A stretch of DNA of 64,000 nucleotides from Shewanella seohaensis (lineage in GTDB: Bacteria > Pseudomonadota > Gammaproteobacteria > Enterobacterales > Shewanellaceae). The position numbers and the translations under genes were made by a program. The stretch spans positions 2,976,001 to 3,040,000 of the forward strand of contig NZ_CP104900.1 in the NCBI RefSeq assembly GCF_025449215.1, in the 5' to 3' direction. The notes beneath the pieces were generated by a model. The model ran no database searches, had not been told where the DNA came from, and saw only the letters and a list, made by a program, of their open reading frames with translations. This document shows, one piece after another, positions 31,664-42,880 of this stretch (the stretch's first letter is position 1; the number at the start of each line of letters is the position of its first letter).

Positions 31664-32668
31664 TTACTCTGGTTTTATCATGCCAAAATGCAGATAGGCT
31701 CTGGTTGTAGCAATGCGACCGCGTGGCGTTCTTTGGATAAAGCCTTGTTGGATAAGGAAAGGCTCCAATACATCTTCAATGGTTTCACGCTCCTCACCAA
31801 TAGCTGCGGCGAGGTTATCAAGCCCTACAGGGCCTCCCATAAACTTATCGATAATGGCAAGCAGCAGTTTTCGATCCATATAATCGAAACCTTCGCCATC
31901 GACATCGAGCAAATCAAGCGCCTGCTCCGCAACTTTTTGCGTCACAGCGCCGTCGTGTTTCACTTCCGCATAGTCACGCACTCGGCGCAGTAAACGGTTG
32001 GCGATCCTCGGTGTTCCCCGTGAGCGTTTGGCAATTTCGGTGGCCCCTTCACTATCAATCGCCAATCCCATCACTTGCGCCGAACGGGTCACAATAGTGC
32101 TTAAATCTTTAACATTATAAAACTCGAGCCGAAGTGGAATGCCAAAACGCGCCCTTAGCGGAGAGGTTAACGCCCCTGCCCGCGTGGTCGCCCCCACTAA
32201 GGTGAACGGCGGAAGATCCAACTTTATTGAGCGTGCAGCAGGCCCTTCACCAATCATAATATCCAACTGATAGTCTTCCATCGCAGGATAAAGAATTTCT
32301 TCGACGACAGGACTTAAGCGGTGAATTTCATCGATAAAAAGCACATCACCCGCCTCAAGATTGGTGAGCAGAGCCGCCAAGTCCCCGGCTTTCTCAAGCA
32401 CAGGCCCCGACGTCGATTTGATATTCACCCCCATTTCATTAGCCACGATCATGGCTAAGGTGGTTTTACCTAACCCCGGCGGGCCGTAGATCAGCATATG
32501 GTCTAAGGCTTCTTCGCGATTCTTTGCCGCCTGAATAAACACTTTTAATTGGGCACGCGTATCATCCTGCCCAGTATATTCATCGAGCAATTTAGGGCGC
32601 ATGGCCCTGTCGATAACATCATCTTGACCTTGCAGCTGCGGCTGGATCAGTCTATCTGCTTCAATCAT
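31664..32668 (-). CDS. ruvB: Holliday junction DNA helicase RuvB
   Basis: Hexameric AAA+ motor that drives branch migration with RuvA. The 334-aa product has Walker [10 protein letters not shown] (about 60-68), Walker [10 protein letters not shown] (about 110), sensor 1 GATTRAG (about 161) and sensor 2 arginine in [15 protein letters not shown] winged-helix C-terminus follows, with [13 protein letters not shown]. It is the last gene of ruvC-ruvA-ruvB, with 120 bp between ruvA and ruvB. Confidence 0.98.
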   Translation of the reverse strand: MIEADRLIQPQLQGQDDVIDRAMRPKLLDEYTGQDDTRAQLKVFIQAAKNREEALDHMLIYGPPGLGKTTLAMIVANEMGVNIKSTSGPVLEKAGDLAALLTNLEAGDVLFIDEIHRLSPVVEEILYPAMEDYQLDIMIGEGPAARSIKLDLPPFTLVGATTRAGALTSPLRARFGIPLRLEFYNVKDLSTIVTRSAQVMGLAIDSEGATEIAKRSRGTPRIANRLLRRVRDYAEVKHDGAVTQKVAEQALDLLDVDGEGFDYMDRKLLLAIIDKFMGGPVGLDNLAAAIGEERETIEDVLEPFLIQQGFIQRTPRGRIATTRAYLHFGMIKPE

Positions 32669-32788
32669 TTACCTATTCCTGTTACCGCATCGACATACGG
32701 CACTTGCTATTTTGGTGCAGTTGCAACCTAACTGGCTGCAAAAATCGCGTACCGCAATATAACACTAGCCTTAATGAAAACCATGCCA

Positions 32789-33406
32789 TTAGAGCATCGA
32801 TTTTAACGCGGCCTTAATCAAGGTCTCACTGTCCATGCCTTCTTTATAGGCGGCAGAAACGGCTTTACTCGCCTGTGGTGGTTTATAGCCGAGGGAGATC
32901 AAGGCTGAAATTGCATCCTCTTCGGCACTGTTGACCGTAGGAGCCGGTGAATAGTTAGATTGCAGTACGAACTCACGCTCAGAGCCTACGGATGCCTCCA
33001 TTAAGCTCTTCAATTTATCGCGCATCTCAACCAATAAACGTTCGGCGGTCTTTTTACCGACACCGGGTAATTTCACCAGCGTCACTATATCATCGCGCTC
33101 GACACAGCCCACAAACTCGCTGGCAGTCATGCCAGAAAGAATGGTTAACGCCAGTTTAGGGCCCACGCCGTTGGCCTTGATAAGCAAACGAAACAGTGAG
33201 CGCTCTTGTTTAGTGATAAAGCCGTAAAGCAGTTGGGCATCTTCACGCACCACAAAATGGGTATACACTGTGGTCGGTTGATTGACCTCGGGGAGTTCAT
33301 AGAAGCTGGTGAGGGGCATCTGTAACTCGTACCCCACGCCATTGACATCAATCAACACCTCTGGCGCTTGCTTTTCAATTAACACGCCACGTAAACGACC
33401 TATCAT
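32789..33406 (-). CDS. ruvA: Holliday junction DNA helicase RuvA
   Basis: Tetramer that holds the four-way junction and recruits RuvB. I start at ATG 33406 ([28 protein letters not shown]), giving 205 aa; the longer frame runs into ruvC. The acidic-pin OB domain is N-terminal. The tandem helix-hairpin-helix motifs are [18 protein letters not shown] and [19 protein letters not shown]. Domain III at the C-terminus ([21 protein letters not shown]) binds RuvB. The ATG overlaps the ruvC stop by 4 bp (ATGA). Confidence 0.97.
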
Positions 33407-33924
33407 CTGTACCGTCCATATGTTCTTGTTGTCGCTCGGCCGCTTAAGGCGACCAAACTTTGATTGGTGTGATAATGACATACCGCAACGCCGAGCGCAT
33501 CCGCAGCGTCGGCCTGTGGCGCCGCGGGCAGCTTAAGCAATTGCTGGATCATATGTTGAACCTGTTCTTTCTTGGCTCGCCCCGTTCCGACCACCGCATT
33601 CTTAATTTGGGTGGCACTGTATTCGGCAACGGGTAAGTTGGCCACTGTCGCAGCCACGATGGCCGCACCACGGGCTTGGCCCAATTTCAAGGCCGAGTCT
33701 GCATTCTTGGCGAGAAACACCCGCTCAATCGCAAATTCATCGGGTTGATATTGGCGAATAATTTCGCTGATCCCATCAAAGATTTGCTTGAGTCTTAATG
33801 GTAAATCCTCACCCGAGGTGCGAATGCAGCCGCTGCCCAAATAAAGTTGCTGCCGCCCTTGGCATTGGATAACGCCGTAACCTGTGATCCGAGAACCTGG
33901 GTCAACCCCTAAAATAATCGCCAT
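33403..33924 (-). CDS. ruvC: Crossover junction endodeoxyribonuclease RuvC
   Basis: Holliday junction resolvase. The 173-aa product has the metal-binding acidic residues in [13 protein letters not shown] (Asp7), FAIERVF (Glu, about 66) and [16 protein letters not shown] (Asp, about 138 and 141). The RNase H fold is complete. It is first in ruvC-ruvA-ruvB and coupled to ruvA through an ATGA overlap. No SOS (LexA) box was recognised upstream. Confidence 0.97.
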
Positions 33925-34091
33925 GCTATCCCTAATGCCTGTGCTCGACTTAATTCAACCTAGATAACGGCGGTTGTAAGCCGAGCAACAGCGCAAAAAA
34001 CATCAATAAATCAAAGGTAAATCTAAGGTGACCCTATAAGCAAGATGCGGTGTCTAAACGCTGGTTCAAAGCTCAGTGTTAAACGCTTGCT

Positions 34092-34139
34092 ATATGTAAG
34101 AACTGATCTATGTAAGAACCGCTCTATGCAAGAACCAAG
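34092..34139. repeat. Three tandem 16-bp repeats between yebC and ruvC
   Basis: Units such as CTATGTAAGAACCGCT and CTATGCAAGAACCAAG follow each other without gaps; the first copy is more diverged. They lie 53 bp after the yebC stop codon position, in the 273-bp gap. Function unknown. Confidence 0.7.
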
Positions 34140-34197
34140 CTCTGGCGAGCTCAGCTCCGGCCACCTACTAAGATAAAAATCAAATGACAGCTTGGGT

Positions 34198-34944
34198 TTA
34201 CCCTAAACTTTCCATAATCTCATCAGAGATTTCGGCATTATGATACACCTCTTGCACATCATCGTGCTCTTCGAGGGTATCGATAAGACGCATAAACTTC
34301 TCCGCCGTCTCGGCATCTAACTCGGCTTTAGTCGAGGCTATCATCGCAATTTCGGCGTTATCACTGACAAATCCCGCCGCATCGAGGGCATCTTTCACCC
34401 CATAAAACTCGGTCGGTTCGGTAAATACGTCAATTGCACCATCATCGTAACTCACCACATCTTCGGCGCCTGCTTCTAGCGCCGCGTCCATCAGGGCGTC
34501 TTCATCTGTGCCCGGCGCATAGGACAACACGCCGCGCTTAGTGAACAAATAGGCAACCGAACCATCGGTCCCTAAGTTCCCACCCGATTTACTAAAGGCA
34601 TTACGCACGCCGCTCACGGTACGGTTACGGTTATCTGTCATGGTCTCGACCATCACAGCGGTGCCGCCCGGACCATAGCCTTCGTAAATTATGGTTTCGA
34701 GTTGCTGACCTTCAAGCTCACCGGCACCACGTTTAATTGCGCGCTCAATGGTGTCACGGGTCATGTTGCCGCCGAGCGCTTTATCGATTGCGATACGCAG
34801 ACGCGGGTTTGAATCGGGATCTGAGCCACCTTCACGGGCAGAAACCGTTAACTCGCGGATAAATTTGGTAAAGAGTTTACCGCGTTTGGCATCTTGCGCT
34901 GCTTTGCGGTGTTTAATGTTGGCCCACTTACTATGACCTGCCAT
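34198..34944 (-). CDS. yebC: YebC/TACO1 family protein
   Basis: Members act as transcriptional regulators and, in recent work, as ribosome-associated factors that help translate difficult sequences. The 248-aa product starts [28 protein letters not shown], the family hallmark. It continues with [43 protein letters not shown] and the [15 protein letters not shown] motif. It sits between aspS and ruvC on the minus strand, a conserved neighbourhood in gammaproteobacteria. Confidence 0.95.
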   Translation of the reverse strand: MAGHSKWANIKHRKAAQDAKRGKLFTKFIRELTVSAREGGSDPDSNPRLRIAIDKALGGNMTRDTIERAIKRGAGELEGQQLETIIYEGYGPGGTAVMVETMTDNRNRTVSGVRNAFSKSGGNLGTDGSVAYLFTKRGVLSYAPGTDEDALMDAALEAGAEDVVSYDDGAIDVFTEPTEFYGVKDALDAAGFVSDNAEIAMIASTKAELDAETAEKFMRLIDTLEEHDDVQEVYHNAEISDEIMESLG

Positions 34945-35108
34945 GGGAGTTCTCCTCTACACATAGCCATTGCACATCTTATCAATAGCCTAAGGTAACC
35001 TTGACGGTACCTCTTGCGAGGTTCCTATAACCAATGTTCCTTTACACAAAGATTGACGGCAAATTCAGTGACGTCGATAACGCAGATATTGATAAGAAAT
35101 GACGGGGT

Positions 35109-35136
35109 AAAAATAGACCGAGGCTTGCGCCTCGGT
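35109..35136 (-). terminator. Terminator after aspS
   Basis: On the minus strand ACCGAGGC, GCAA loop and GCCTCGGT are followed by CTATTTTTA, 20 bp past the aspS stop. Confidence 0.75.
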
Positions 35137-35155
35137 ACTCGATAATCACTAAAGA

Positions 35156-36931
35156 TTAGTCTTCAGTCTTCGCGGCTTTCACCACGGAAATACCTAGTTC
35201 AGCTAATTGTTGTGGGTTAGCAAAACCTGGGGCATTAGTTAACGGACACGCCGCTGTGGTGGTTTTCGGGAAAGCCATCACATCACGGATTGAGCTTGCG
35301 CCCGTCATCAGCATGATAATACGGTCTAAACCGAATGCCAGACCCGCATGTGGTGGCGTACCGTAGCGCAGCGCTTCGAGTAAGAAGCCGAATTTCTCTT
35401 TCGCTTCTTCATCGGTAATGCCAAGGATACGGAATACCGCAGATTGCATCTCTTGGTTGTGGATACGAACTGAACCACCACCTAATTCACAGCCGTTTAA
35501 TACCATGTCGTAGGCATCTGACACACGGTTAGCCGGATTGGCTTCCAGCTCTTGTGGTGTCACGCCGCGTGGCGCAGTAAACGGATGGTGAACCGCGTGG
35601 AAGCTGCCGTTGATCTTCTCAAACATTGGGAAGTCAACCACCCACAGTGGACGCCATTGACCTTCGAGCAGATTAAAGTCTTCACCGGCTTTAAGACGCA
35701 GTGCGCCCATAGATTCAGCAACCACAGTCGCGTTATCGGCACCAAACAGGATGATATCGCCAGTTTGTGCGCCAGTGCGGCTGATGATTTCGTTCACAAT
35801 GCCTTCGTTCAAGAACTTAAGCACAGGTGATTGAATGCCTTCTAACCCTTGAGTCAGGTCGTTTAGCTTCATCCACGCTAAACCTTTAGCACCGTAAATA
35901 CCGACGAACTTAGTGTAATCATCGATTTGCTTACGGGATAAGCTCGCACCACCTGGAATACGCAGCGCCGCAACACGGCCTTCTTCGTCATTAGCTGGGC
36001 CTGAGAATACCGCAAACTCCACTTCTTTGAGTAAGTCAGCCACGTCAACCAGTTCTAATGGGTTACGTAAATCTGGCTTATCTGAACCGAAACGACGCAT
36101 GGCTTCGTTATAGGTCATACGTGGGAATTCGCCTAAATCGACGTTCAGCATCTCAAGGAACAGACCACGCATCATCTCTTCAGTCTTAGCCATCACCTGC
36201 TCAGACGTCATAAATGAGGTTTCGATATCGATTTGAGTAAATTCTGGCTGACGGTCAGCACGTAAGTCTTCGTCACGGAAGCATTTTACGATTTGATAGT
36301 AACGATCAAAGCCTGACATCATCAGCAACTGTTTAAACAGCTGTGGTGATTGTGGCAGCGCGAAGAATTGACCTTTGTAGGTGCGGCTTGGCACTAAATA
36401 GTCACGGGCACCTTCTGGCGTCGCCTTGGTCAGAATAGGCGTTTCGATATCTAAGAAGCCGTTTGAGTCGAGGAAACGACGCACTGCACTGGTCACTTTC
36501 GCGCGGAACATTAAGCGCTGCGCCATTTCTGGACGACGTAAATCTAAATAACGGTACTTTAGACGCTGCTCTTCACTGTTGTTTTGATAGTTATCTAAGC
36601 TCAGCGGCAGCGGCTCAGAACTGTTGATGATCGTCAGTTCTTTACCTAATACTTCAATTTCGCCGGTCTTCATTTGCGCGTTGACTTGGCTATCAGGACG
36701 GGCACGAACCACGCCTTTTACCTGCACACAAAACTCGGCGCGCAGCGTACTGGCCACATTGAACACCTCAGGTAAATCTGGATCGTAAACCACTTGGACC
36801 AGACCTTCTCTGTCTCTTAAATCTAAAAAGACTACGCCACCCAAATCACGGCTACGATTAACCCAACCTACCAAGGTAACTTCTTGTCCAACGTGAGACT
36901 TATTGACGTCTCCACAATAATGACTGCGCAT
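35156..36931 (-). CDS. aspS: Aspartyl-tRNA synthetase
   Basis: Class II synthetase charging tRNA-Asp. The 591-aa product has the N-terminal OB fold ([26 protein letters not shown]). Motif 2 is in [30 protein letters not shown], and the bacterial GAD insert lies near 300-400. Motif 3 is [27 protein letters not shown]. It matches the bacterial-type length (E. coli 590). yebC follows downstream after a terminator. Confidence 0.97.
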   Translation of the reverse strand: MRSHYCGDVNKSHVGQEVTLVGWVNRSRDLGGVVFLDLRDREGLVQVVYDPDLPEVFNVASTLRAEFCVQVKGVVRARPDSQVNAQMKTGEIEVLGKELTIINSSEPLPLSLDNYQNNSEEQRLKYRYLDLRRPEMAQRLMFRAKVTSAVRRFLDSNGFLDIETPILTKATPEGARDYLVPSRTYKGQFFALPQSPQLFKQLLMMSGFDRYYQIVKCFRDEDLRADRQPEFTQIDIETSFMTSEQVMAKTEEMMRGLFLEMLNVDLGEFPRMTYNEAMRRFGSDKPDLRNPLELVDVADLLKEVEFAVFSGPANDEEGRVAALRIPGGASLSRKQIDDYTKFVGIYGAKGLAWMKLNDLTQGLEGIQSPVLKFLNEGIVNEIISRTGAQTGDIILFGADNATVVAESMGALRLKAGEDFNLLEGQWRPLWVVDFPMFEKINGSFHAVHHPFTAPRGVTPQELEANPANRVSDAYDMVLNGCELGGGSVRIHNQEMQSAVFRILGITDEEAKEKFGFLLEALRYGTPPHAGLAFGLDRIIMLMTGASSIRDVMAFPKTTTAACPLTNAPGFANPQQLAELGISVVKAAKTED

Positions 36932-37115
36932 CTAACTCTATCCTTTATCCGGAAACCGGTGCTTTGGAAATAATCAAAACGAGATAAAAGCGGCATTATA
37001 GTCAAATAATGCCGATTACCAAAGTACTTCACTTTTAGGCGGTGAAGTATCAAACAGTTTTACGCCCTTGACTAGAGGCGAACGCACTATCTGCGTATAA
37101 GCGTTCAAAAAACCA

Positions 37116-39928
37116 TCAAGCTAGGCGGTAGCAACGGCCACCCGCCGTTTTGGCTTGATACATCAGTTGGTCAGCTTTCTTCATTAACTCGATGGCCGTA
37201 TCGCCATCGCGGGGATAAATGACCACGCCAATACTGATAGCCACCTCAACAGTCACCCCTTCTATGCTAAAAGGTGACGATAACGAGTGCAGAATATTAT
37301 CAGCAACTTGGGTCGCGGCATCGAGATCTTGCACACGATTTAGCAGGATCACAAACTCATCGCCACCGAATCGTGCCACTGTATCAGAATTGCGAATGGC
37401 TTTGGTCAATAATCCCGCCACTTTTAAAAGCAGTGCATCCCCCACAGGATGCCCATATTGATCGTTAATTTGTTTAAAGCCATCCAAATCGATAAACAAC
37501 AAGGCGAAATGGCTATGATCCCGCCGATGGGCAAGTAAGGCCTGTGACAATCTATCATCCAACAGTGCCCTATTAGGCAACTGGGTTAAGGCATCGTGAC
37601 TAGCAACATGCTGCAAACGCTTTTCGGCGGCAATTCGGCGAGTGATCTCAAGGTTTAAACGACGATTAACGACTAAAACCGCCACCATCACGCCAGATAA
37701 CACTAACGCCCCGAGCAATAAATAACAGATCCATTGCAGATATTGGCTGTTATCCGTCGTCAAAGAAAAGCTCACCCAATGGGAATAGATTTGTTGCTGC
37801 GTATGTTGATCGATTTGCGCCAACACGCGATTAATTAAGGGAACCAACGGTGCATACTGCGGGTTAAGTCCAAAGTGGCTGTGCTGATCGGCTAAGTCAC
37901 TGAGGAGTGACATTTTCAGCAACGGATATTGGCCCGTTTTTAGCTCCGAGGCCAGCGTCACGACCTTATCGATAAACACATCGGCATGGCCATCGTTGAC
38001 TGCCGAGAGTCCCGACTGGGTATCAGGCACCAGCACAAGTTTGAGCGAGGGCTGCAATGCCATCAGTTGCGCCACCAGATGATAGCCCTCCACCACTGCA
38101 ACCCTTTGTCCCGCCAATTGCGCCAGATTAAATACCGAGACTTGCTCAAGCTGCGACACTAAACCCCACGGCGATGGCCAGTAGGGATCGCTAAAGGTTA
38201 AAAATTGCTGGCGCTCGGCGGTTTGAGCAATACTGCCCGCCAGTGCAATCTCGCCTGAACGCAAGGCGCCAATCAGCGAGTGCCAATCGTCAAAGGCGAC
38301 GGGTTGAATATTAATCCGCAGTTGCTCGGCTAGCAGCTGGCTGACATCGCTATTAATACCCGCAAACTGGCCTTGCTCATCGCTAAACTCCATTGGCGGC
38401 CACTGTTTCAAGTAACCGAGTTTAAGCTCACCGAGTTGCGAGAGGTAATCTTGCTCACTGCTTGAGAGTTGAACGCCGTGTAATCCCTTCTGGTTAAAAA
38501 TGCGATCCTTAGGATTTAGCATCCATTTCTGCTCTACTTCGGCAAATTCCTGCATGCTAATACTGCGAAAACCATTAGCAATGCGCTGGGTTAAGCCGGG
38601 ATCGTCACTGCGGGTCAGTACATACACATCGGTCGGAAACTCAAGCTCAGGGTATTGATGAAATTCCGACCAAGCCTTATTTTGCAGCAAATAGTGAGAC
38701 GTCCATGCCCCCGCGGCAACAAAACCTGCAATCTCGCCCGAGCGCGCACCCGCTACCATGCTGTCCATATTTTCGTAATAACGCAGCGTGACATCGGGCA
38801 GCGCTTTACGCAGCGCCACTAAATATGGCGCTGTCGGCACAACACCGATACGTTTGCCTTTTAAACTCTGTAAATCTGTCAGTTGTTGCTGATATAAAAA
38901 CAGCCGACTCTTCACCGTGTAGAGTTGCCATGCGCGGGTTAAGCCGGTTTTCAATTCGTCACTTTCAGGGTAACCAATATGCGCATCGGCTAAACCCTGA
39001 CGCACATCATTGACACTGGCATTCATGTCGCCCGAGATAAAATCCACATTAATGCCGGTCTTCGCCGACCATAGTTGCCAGAGATCCACATAAAATCCAT
39101 GGGGCAAGCCATCGACGCCTAAATCGACAAAGGGCTCAACGCCTAGCTGCATCGCCACCACAAGACCCGCCTTTTGCCCGTGATAGCCTAACCAGCGGCG
39201 CTCGGTTTGTTGCACAAAACGTGCATCGAGTGAATGAAAGCCCTGATTAATCTTCTCGACTAAAGCTTGATTACCTTTCATCACCGCGGGGACAAACTGC
39301 ATGGCCTTGATTGGAATACGCGCACTGATGGGAAAACTGCCCGCAATTGCTTGGCTTGATGCAGGATCGCGCAGATAGCCATCGAGTCCAGCAAAGACGA
39401 CCGTTTCGCCCGCTGCAACACCCGCCAGCAATTTTTCTGGCTTTCATAATATTTGAAGACTAAATTCGGCTCGATACGGCGAAGCTCAGCCTCATGGGAT
39501 GAGCCACTCACAATCCCGATTTGGTAAGGAATAAGTTCCTGAATGGACTTTTTACCCTGCAAGGATTTATGCAGGTAAAGATAGGTACTGACATCGGCGA
39601 TAGGCTCCGCAAAATCAAACAACTGCTCACGCTCGGGCGTCTGCCCCATGCCGATATGCACTTGGGCTTTGCCCTGCTGCAACTGCTGCAATGACTCATT
39701 CCAGTGGCGAGCCACAAACACTAATGGTGTATTGGTACGCTTGCCCCATTCCTTCCACAGATCCACTAATAAACCCGTGGCTTCACCGTCGTTGTCGACA
39801 AACTGATAGGGAAAGCTGTCTTCCCCCATCACCACAATCAGTGACTCAGTCTGTCCTTGACTGGCGTTAACTGCGTTACTGGTGAGTATGCAACACAGGA
39901 TCACGATAAGCTGGAGCACTAACTTCAA
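37116..39928 (-). pseudogene. Diguanylate cyclase with three periplasmic SBP domains, frameshifted
   Basis: Predicted membrane enzyme making cyclic di-GMP in response to a periplasmic ligand. The start is TTG 39928 with AGGGA 6 nt upstream. A signal peptide is followed by three bacterial solute-binding (type 3) domains in tandem (starting near SLIVVMGEDSFPYQF, GLVVAMQLGVEPFVD and LKLGYLKQWPPMEFS). Then come one TM helix (ICYLLLGALVLSGVMVAVLV) and a GGDEF domain with RFGGDEFVILL. An RxxD inhibitory site (RNSD) lies five residues before GGDEF. A 1-nt loss in the T5 run 39432-39436 breaks the frame; adding a base gives YESQKKLLAGVAAGE and about 937 aa. Confidence 0.88.
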
Positions 39929-40076
39929 CTGGGGTCCCTAGTACTTGATGTACAATGTAAATACTTTGTTATTGATGCATATTAGACAGAAATTTCGGGC
40001 AAATTACTAGCTGAGACTTGCTGCTAGTCAACGGGATTCGTTAAAATGCATGGCTGAATTTTCGAGATATTCCCAG

Positions 40077-40808
40077 ATGAACGCTTCCCAAGATACTATC
40101 TACGCTCAAGCGAGCGAACACATTAGCGATTTCCAGTTTGATAATCGTGTCGCGGGTGTCTTTAGTGACATGATCCGCCGCTCGGTGCCTGGCTATACGC
40201 AAATTATCAATACTATTGGCGATTTTGCGGATCGTTTCGTCAAGCCTAATACCCAAGTCTATGATTTAGGTTGCTCTTTAGGTGCTGCCACCTTAAGCAT
40301 TCGCCGTCAAATCCAGGGCCGCGATTGCCGCATTATCGCCGTGGACAATAGCGAATCCATGGTGACGCGCTGCCAAGAAAACCTCAATGCCTATGTGAGT
40401 GATACTGAGGTTGAGCTGATCTGCGGCGATATTCGTGATATTCACATCGAAAACGCTTCTTTAGTCGTGCTTAACTTTACCCTGCAATTTTTACCGCCAG
40501 AGGACAGAGAAGCGCTGATCGCGAAGATTTATCACGGTTTGAATCCCGGCGGTCTGTTAGTGCTGTCGGAAAAAATTCGCTTCGATGATGCGCCTATTCA
40601 AAGTGTGCTCGAAGAGCTGCACTTAGACTTTAAACGCGCCAATGGCTACAGCGAGCTCGAAATCAGTCAAAAGCGCAGCGCGCTCGAAAACGTGATGAAG
40701 CCCGATACCTTAACGCTCCACCAGCAACGTTTGACTCGCCAAGGGTTTAGCCACTTTAGCTTGTGGTTCCAATGTTTTAATTTCTCTTCCATGGTGGCCA
40801 TCAAGTGA
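40077..40808 (+). CDS. cmoA: Carboxy-S-adenosyl-L-methionine synthase CmoA
   Basis: Makes carboxy-SAM from SAM and prephenate for the tRNA wobble uridine modification cmo5U. I start at ATG 40077 ([33 protein letters not shown]), giving 243 aa as usual for the family. The nucleotide-binding motif is [19 protein letters not shown] (about 64-82), followed by [14 protein letters not shown] and the [11 protein letters not shown] segment. The conserved [21 protein letters not shown] is near the C-terminus. cmoB overlaps its stop codon. Confidence 0.96.
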   Translation: MNASQDTIYAQASEHISDFQFDNRVAGVFSDMIRRSVPGYTQIINTIGDFADRFVKPNTQVYDLGCSLGAATLSIRRQIQGRDCRIIAVDNSESMVTRCQENLNAYVSDTEVELICGDIRDIHIENASLVVLNFTLQFLPPEDREALIAKIYHGLNPGGLLVLSEKIRFDDAPIQSVLEELHLDFKRANGYSELEISQKRSALENVMKPDTLTLHQQRLTRQGFSHFSLWFQCFNFSSMVAIK

Positions 40809-41797
40809 TCAGTTTCAGCTCCTTTTACCAACAAATTGCCGATTCCAATTTGCAGCATTGGCTCGAGACTTTGCCAGCCATTCTCGGCAAATGGCAAAGA
40901 GAACATAAACACGGCAACTTACCCAAGTGGGAAAAAGTGCTCAATAAGCTGCACTATCCTGCCCCAGATCAGGTTGATTTTGTCAGCAGTGTCACCGTCG
41001 GCACAGGCGAGCAACTCACGCCCGGCGAAAAGGAAAAGCTTGAGAACCTACTGCGCCTGTTTATGCCTTGGCGCAAAGGCCCTTTCCATATCCACGGCAT
41101 TCATATCGATACCGAATGGCGCAGCGATTGGAAGTGGGATCGCGTGAGTCCGCATATTTCTCCTTTGCAAAACCGCACAGTGCTCGATGTCGGCTGTGGC
41201 AGCGGTTATCACATGTGGCGCATGCTTGGCGCGGGCGCTAAACGCGTGGTGGGCATCGACCCTTCACCGCTGTTTTTGTGCCAATTTGAAGCCGTTAAGC
41301 GCCTAAGTGGTCAAAATCACCCGGTGCACTTATTGCCGCTAGGCATTGAAGAGCTGCCACCACTGGATGCATTCGATACGGTTTTCTCCATGGGCGTCTT
41401 GTATCATAGACGTTCGCCTATTGATCACTTGTTGCAATTACGTGATCAGTTACGTATGGGTGGAGAATTAGTGTTAGAGACTTTAGTAATAGATGGTGAT
41501 GAAAACGCCGTACTCGTCCCTCAAGATAGATATGGGAAAATGAATAATGTATGGTTTATTCCATCCGTCGCGGCCCTAATGCTCTGGCTAAAGAAGTGTG
41601 ATTTCACAGACATACGTTGTGTCGACACCGATGTCACCGCCCTAGCCGAACAGCGCCGAACCGATTGGATGCCGAATGAGTCACTGGTTGAATATCTTGA
41701 CCCTAACGATATCACTAAGACTATCGAGGGTTACCCCGCGCCGAAACGCGCAACGATTATTGCGGTGAAAAATCAACCCAATCAAGATTTGACCTAA
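40805..41797 (+). CDS. cmoB: tRNA U34 carboxymethyltransferase CmoB
   Basis: Transfers the carboxymethyl group from carboxy-SAM to 5-hydroxyuridine 34 of tRNA. The start is GTG 40805 overlapping the cmoA stop (GTGA); 330 aa. An N-terminal extension ([34 protein letters not shown]) leads into the methyltransferase fold. The motif I is [13 protein letters not shown] and [19 protein letters not shown] carries the CmoB residues. The C-terminus has [19 protein letters not shown], a family hallmark. Confidence 0.96.
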   Translation: MISFSSFYQQIADSNLQHWLETLPAILGKWQREHKHGNLPKWEKVLNKLHYPAPDQVDFVSSVTVGTGEQLTPGEKEKLENLLRLFMPWRKGPFHIHGIHIDTEWRSDWKWDRVSPHISPLQNRTVLDVGCGSGYHMWRMLGAGAKRVVGIDPSPLFLCQFEAVKRLSGQNHPVHLLPLGIEELPPLDAFDTVFSMGVLYHRRSPIDHLLQLRDQLRMGGELVLETLVIDGDENAVLVPQDRYGKMNNVWFIPSVAALMLWLKKCDFTDIRCVDTDVTALAEQRRTDWMPNESLVEYLDPNDITKTIEGYPAPKRATIIAVKNQPNQDLT

Positions 41798-41880
41798 CGA
41801 GTTAACTCCAGTGGCCTAATACGCTTATGCCTAGGTAAACCCTAGGCATAAAACCCGTTTTAACGCCAATAGGAAGTACT

Positions 41881-42708
41881 ATGCTAAAGCAGTTGATCGC
41901 TATCGCCGTTGCCAGCAGCTTAATGGGATGCGCAGCGACAGAACCGACCGCCCACGCCCCCACACCACTCGATACTGATACTTTTAATACCCGTCTTAAT
42001 CAGCAGCAAGATCAGTTAGTGGCTGCGATTAATCAGCAATGCCAGCCTGCGGATTTAACCTCGCTTGCGACACTCAACAGCCAAGTCGAGCAGCTAAGTC
42101 TGCAAATCAATCACTTAAATCAAGCGGCGAAAAACCTCACCGCGCAAAAGCAGGCCGCGGTGGTGACGCCTGCGCCGAGCCAATGCCCCAAATCCGCCCT
42201 TGGGGATAAGTTTTTACTCGGTGAAATCGAAAATGTGTTTATCGATGAACTCAATGCCAGTTTTGCCACTCGCATTGATACCGGCGCAGAGTCCTCCTCC
42301 ATCGATGCCCGTAATATCACCCTGTTTGAGCGTGATGGCGCCCAATGGGTGCGTTTCGATGTGTTTACCCAAGGGGAAAAACAGCCCGCGACGAATTTCG
42401 AATCTAAGGTCGTGCGTTTTGTGCGGATCAAGCAGGACGCGAATGAAAAGGACGATCGCCGCCCCGTGATCCACGCGCACCTTAAGATTGGCCAATATTC
42501 CGCAGAGACAGATCTTAACCTCACCGACCGTAGTCACCTCGACTATCCCTTATTGCTCGGCCGTAAATTTATTAAAGATATCGCCGTAGTCGATGTCGGC
42601 CAGCGCTATGTGCACGGTAAAGCCAAACAGCCCAAAGCCACACCCAAACAACCCGATCCTGAGCAACCTAAAGCAGAGTCAGCTATCGTCTCCAGCGGCA
42701 AAAAATAA
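41881..42708 (+). CDS. Retropepsin-like aspartic protease lipoprotein (COG4067/DUF785)
   Basis: Often annotated as 'ATP-dependent zinc protease', though the fold is retropepsin-like. The 275-aa product has a lipoprotein signal with lipobox LMGC (Cys17) and no Asp at +2, so outer-membrane sorting is expected. A coiled-coil stretch (LNSQVEQLSLQINHLNQAAKNL) precedes the protease domain. The catalytic motif is FATRIDTGAESSSIDA (Asp133), and the DYPLLLGRKFIKDIAVVDV end forms the second strand. The C-terminal tail is rich in Lys, Pro and Gln. It begins the five-gene cluster, 83 bp after cmoB. Function is unknown; the family occurs beside ATP-grasp ligases. Confidence 0.87.
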   Translation: MLKQLIAIAVASSLMGCAATEPTAHAPTPLDTDTFNTRLNQQQDQLVAAINQQCQPADLTSLATLNSQVEQLSLQINHLNQAAKNLTAQKQAAVVTPAPSQCPKSALGDKFLLGEIENVFIDELNASFATRIDTGAESSSIDARNITLFERDGAQWVRFDVFTQGEKQPATNFESKVVRFVRIKQDANEKDDRRPVIHAHLKIGQYSAETDLNLTDRSHLDYPLLLGRKFIKDIAVVDVGQRYVHGKAKQPKATPKQPDPEQPKAESAIVSSGKK

Positions 42709-42880
42709 TAACCGCTTGAGCTTATTGGTCTGCCAGCTTGTGACATCGTCGCTCAATCTGACGCAGCCTGACGTAGCTAATACCCGCCACGCGCAATCTA
42801 ACGCGTGACGACGAGTTCGAACCGCTAATGCCGGGGTAATCCCACGCTTTTCGGCCATTGGCGCAACAAGGGAAACACGT

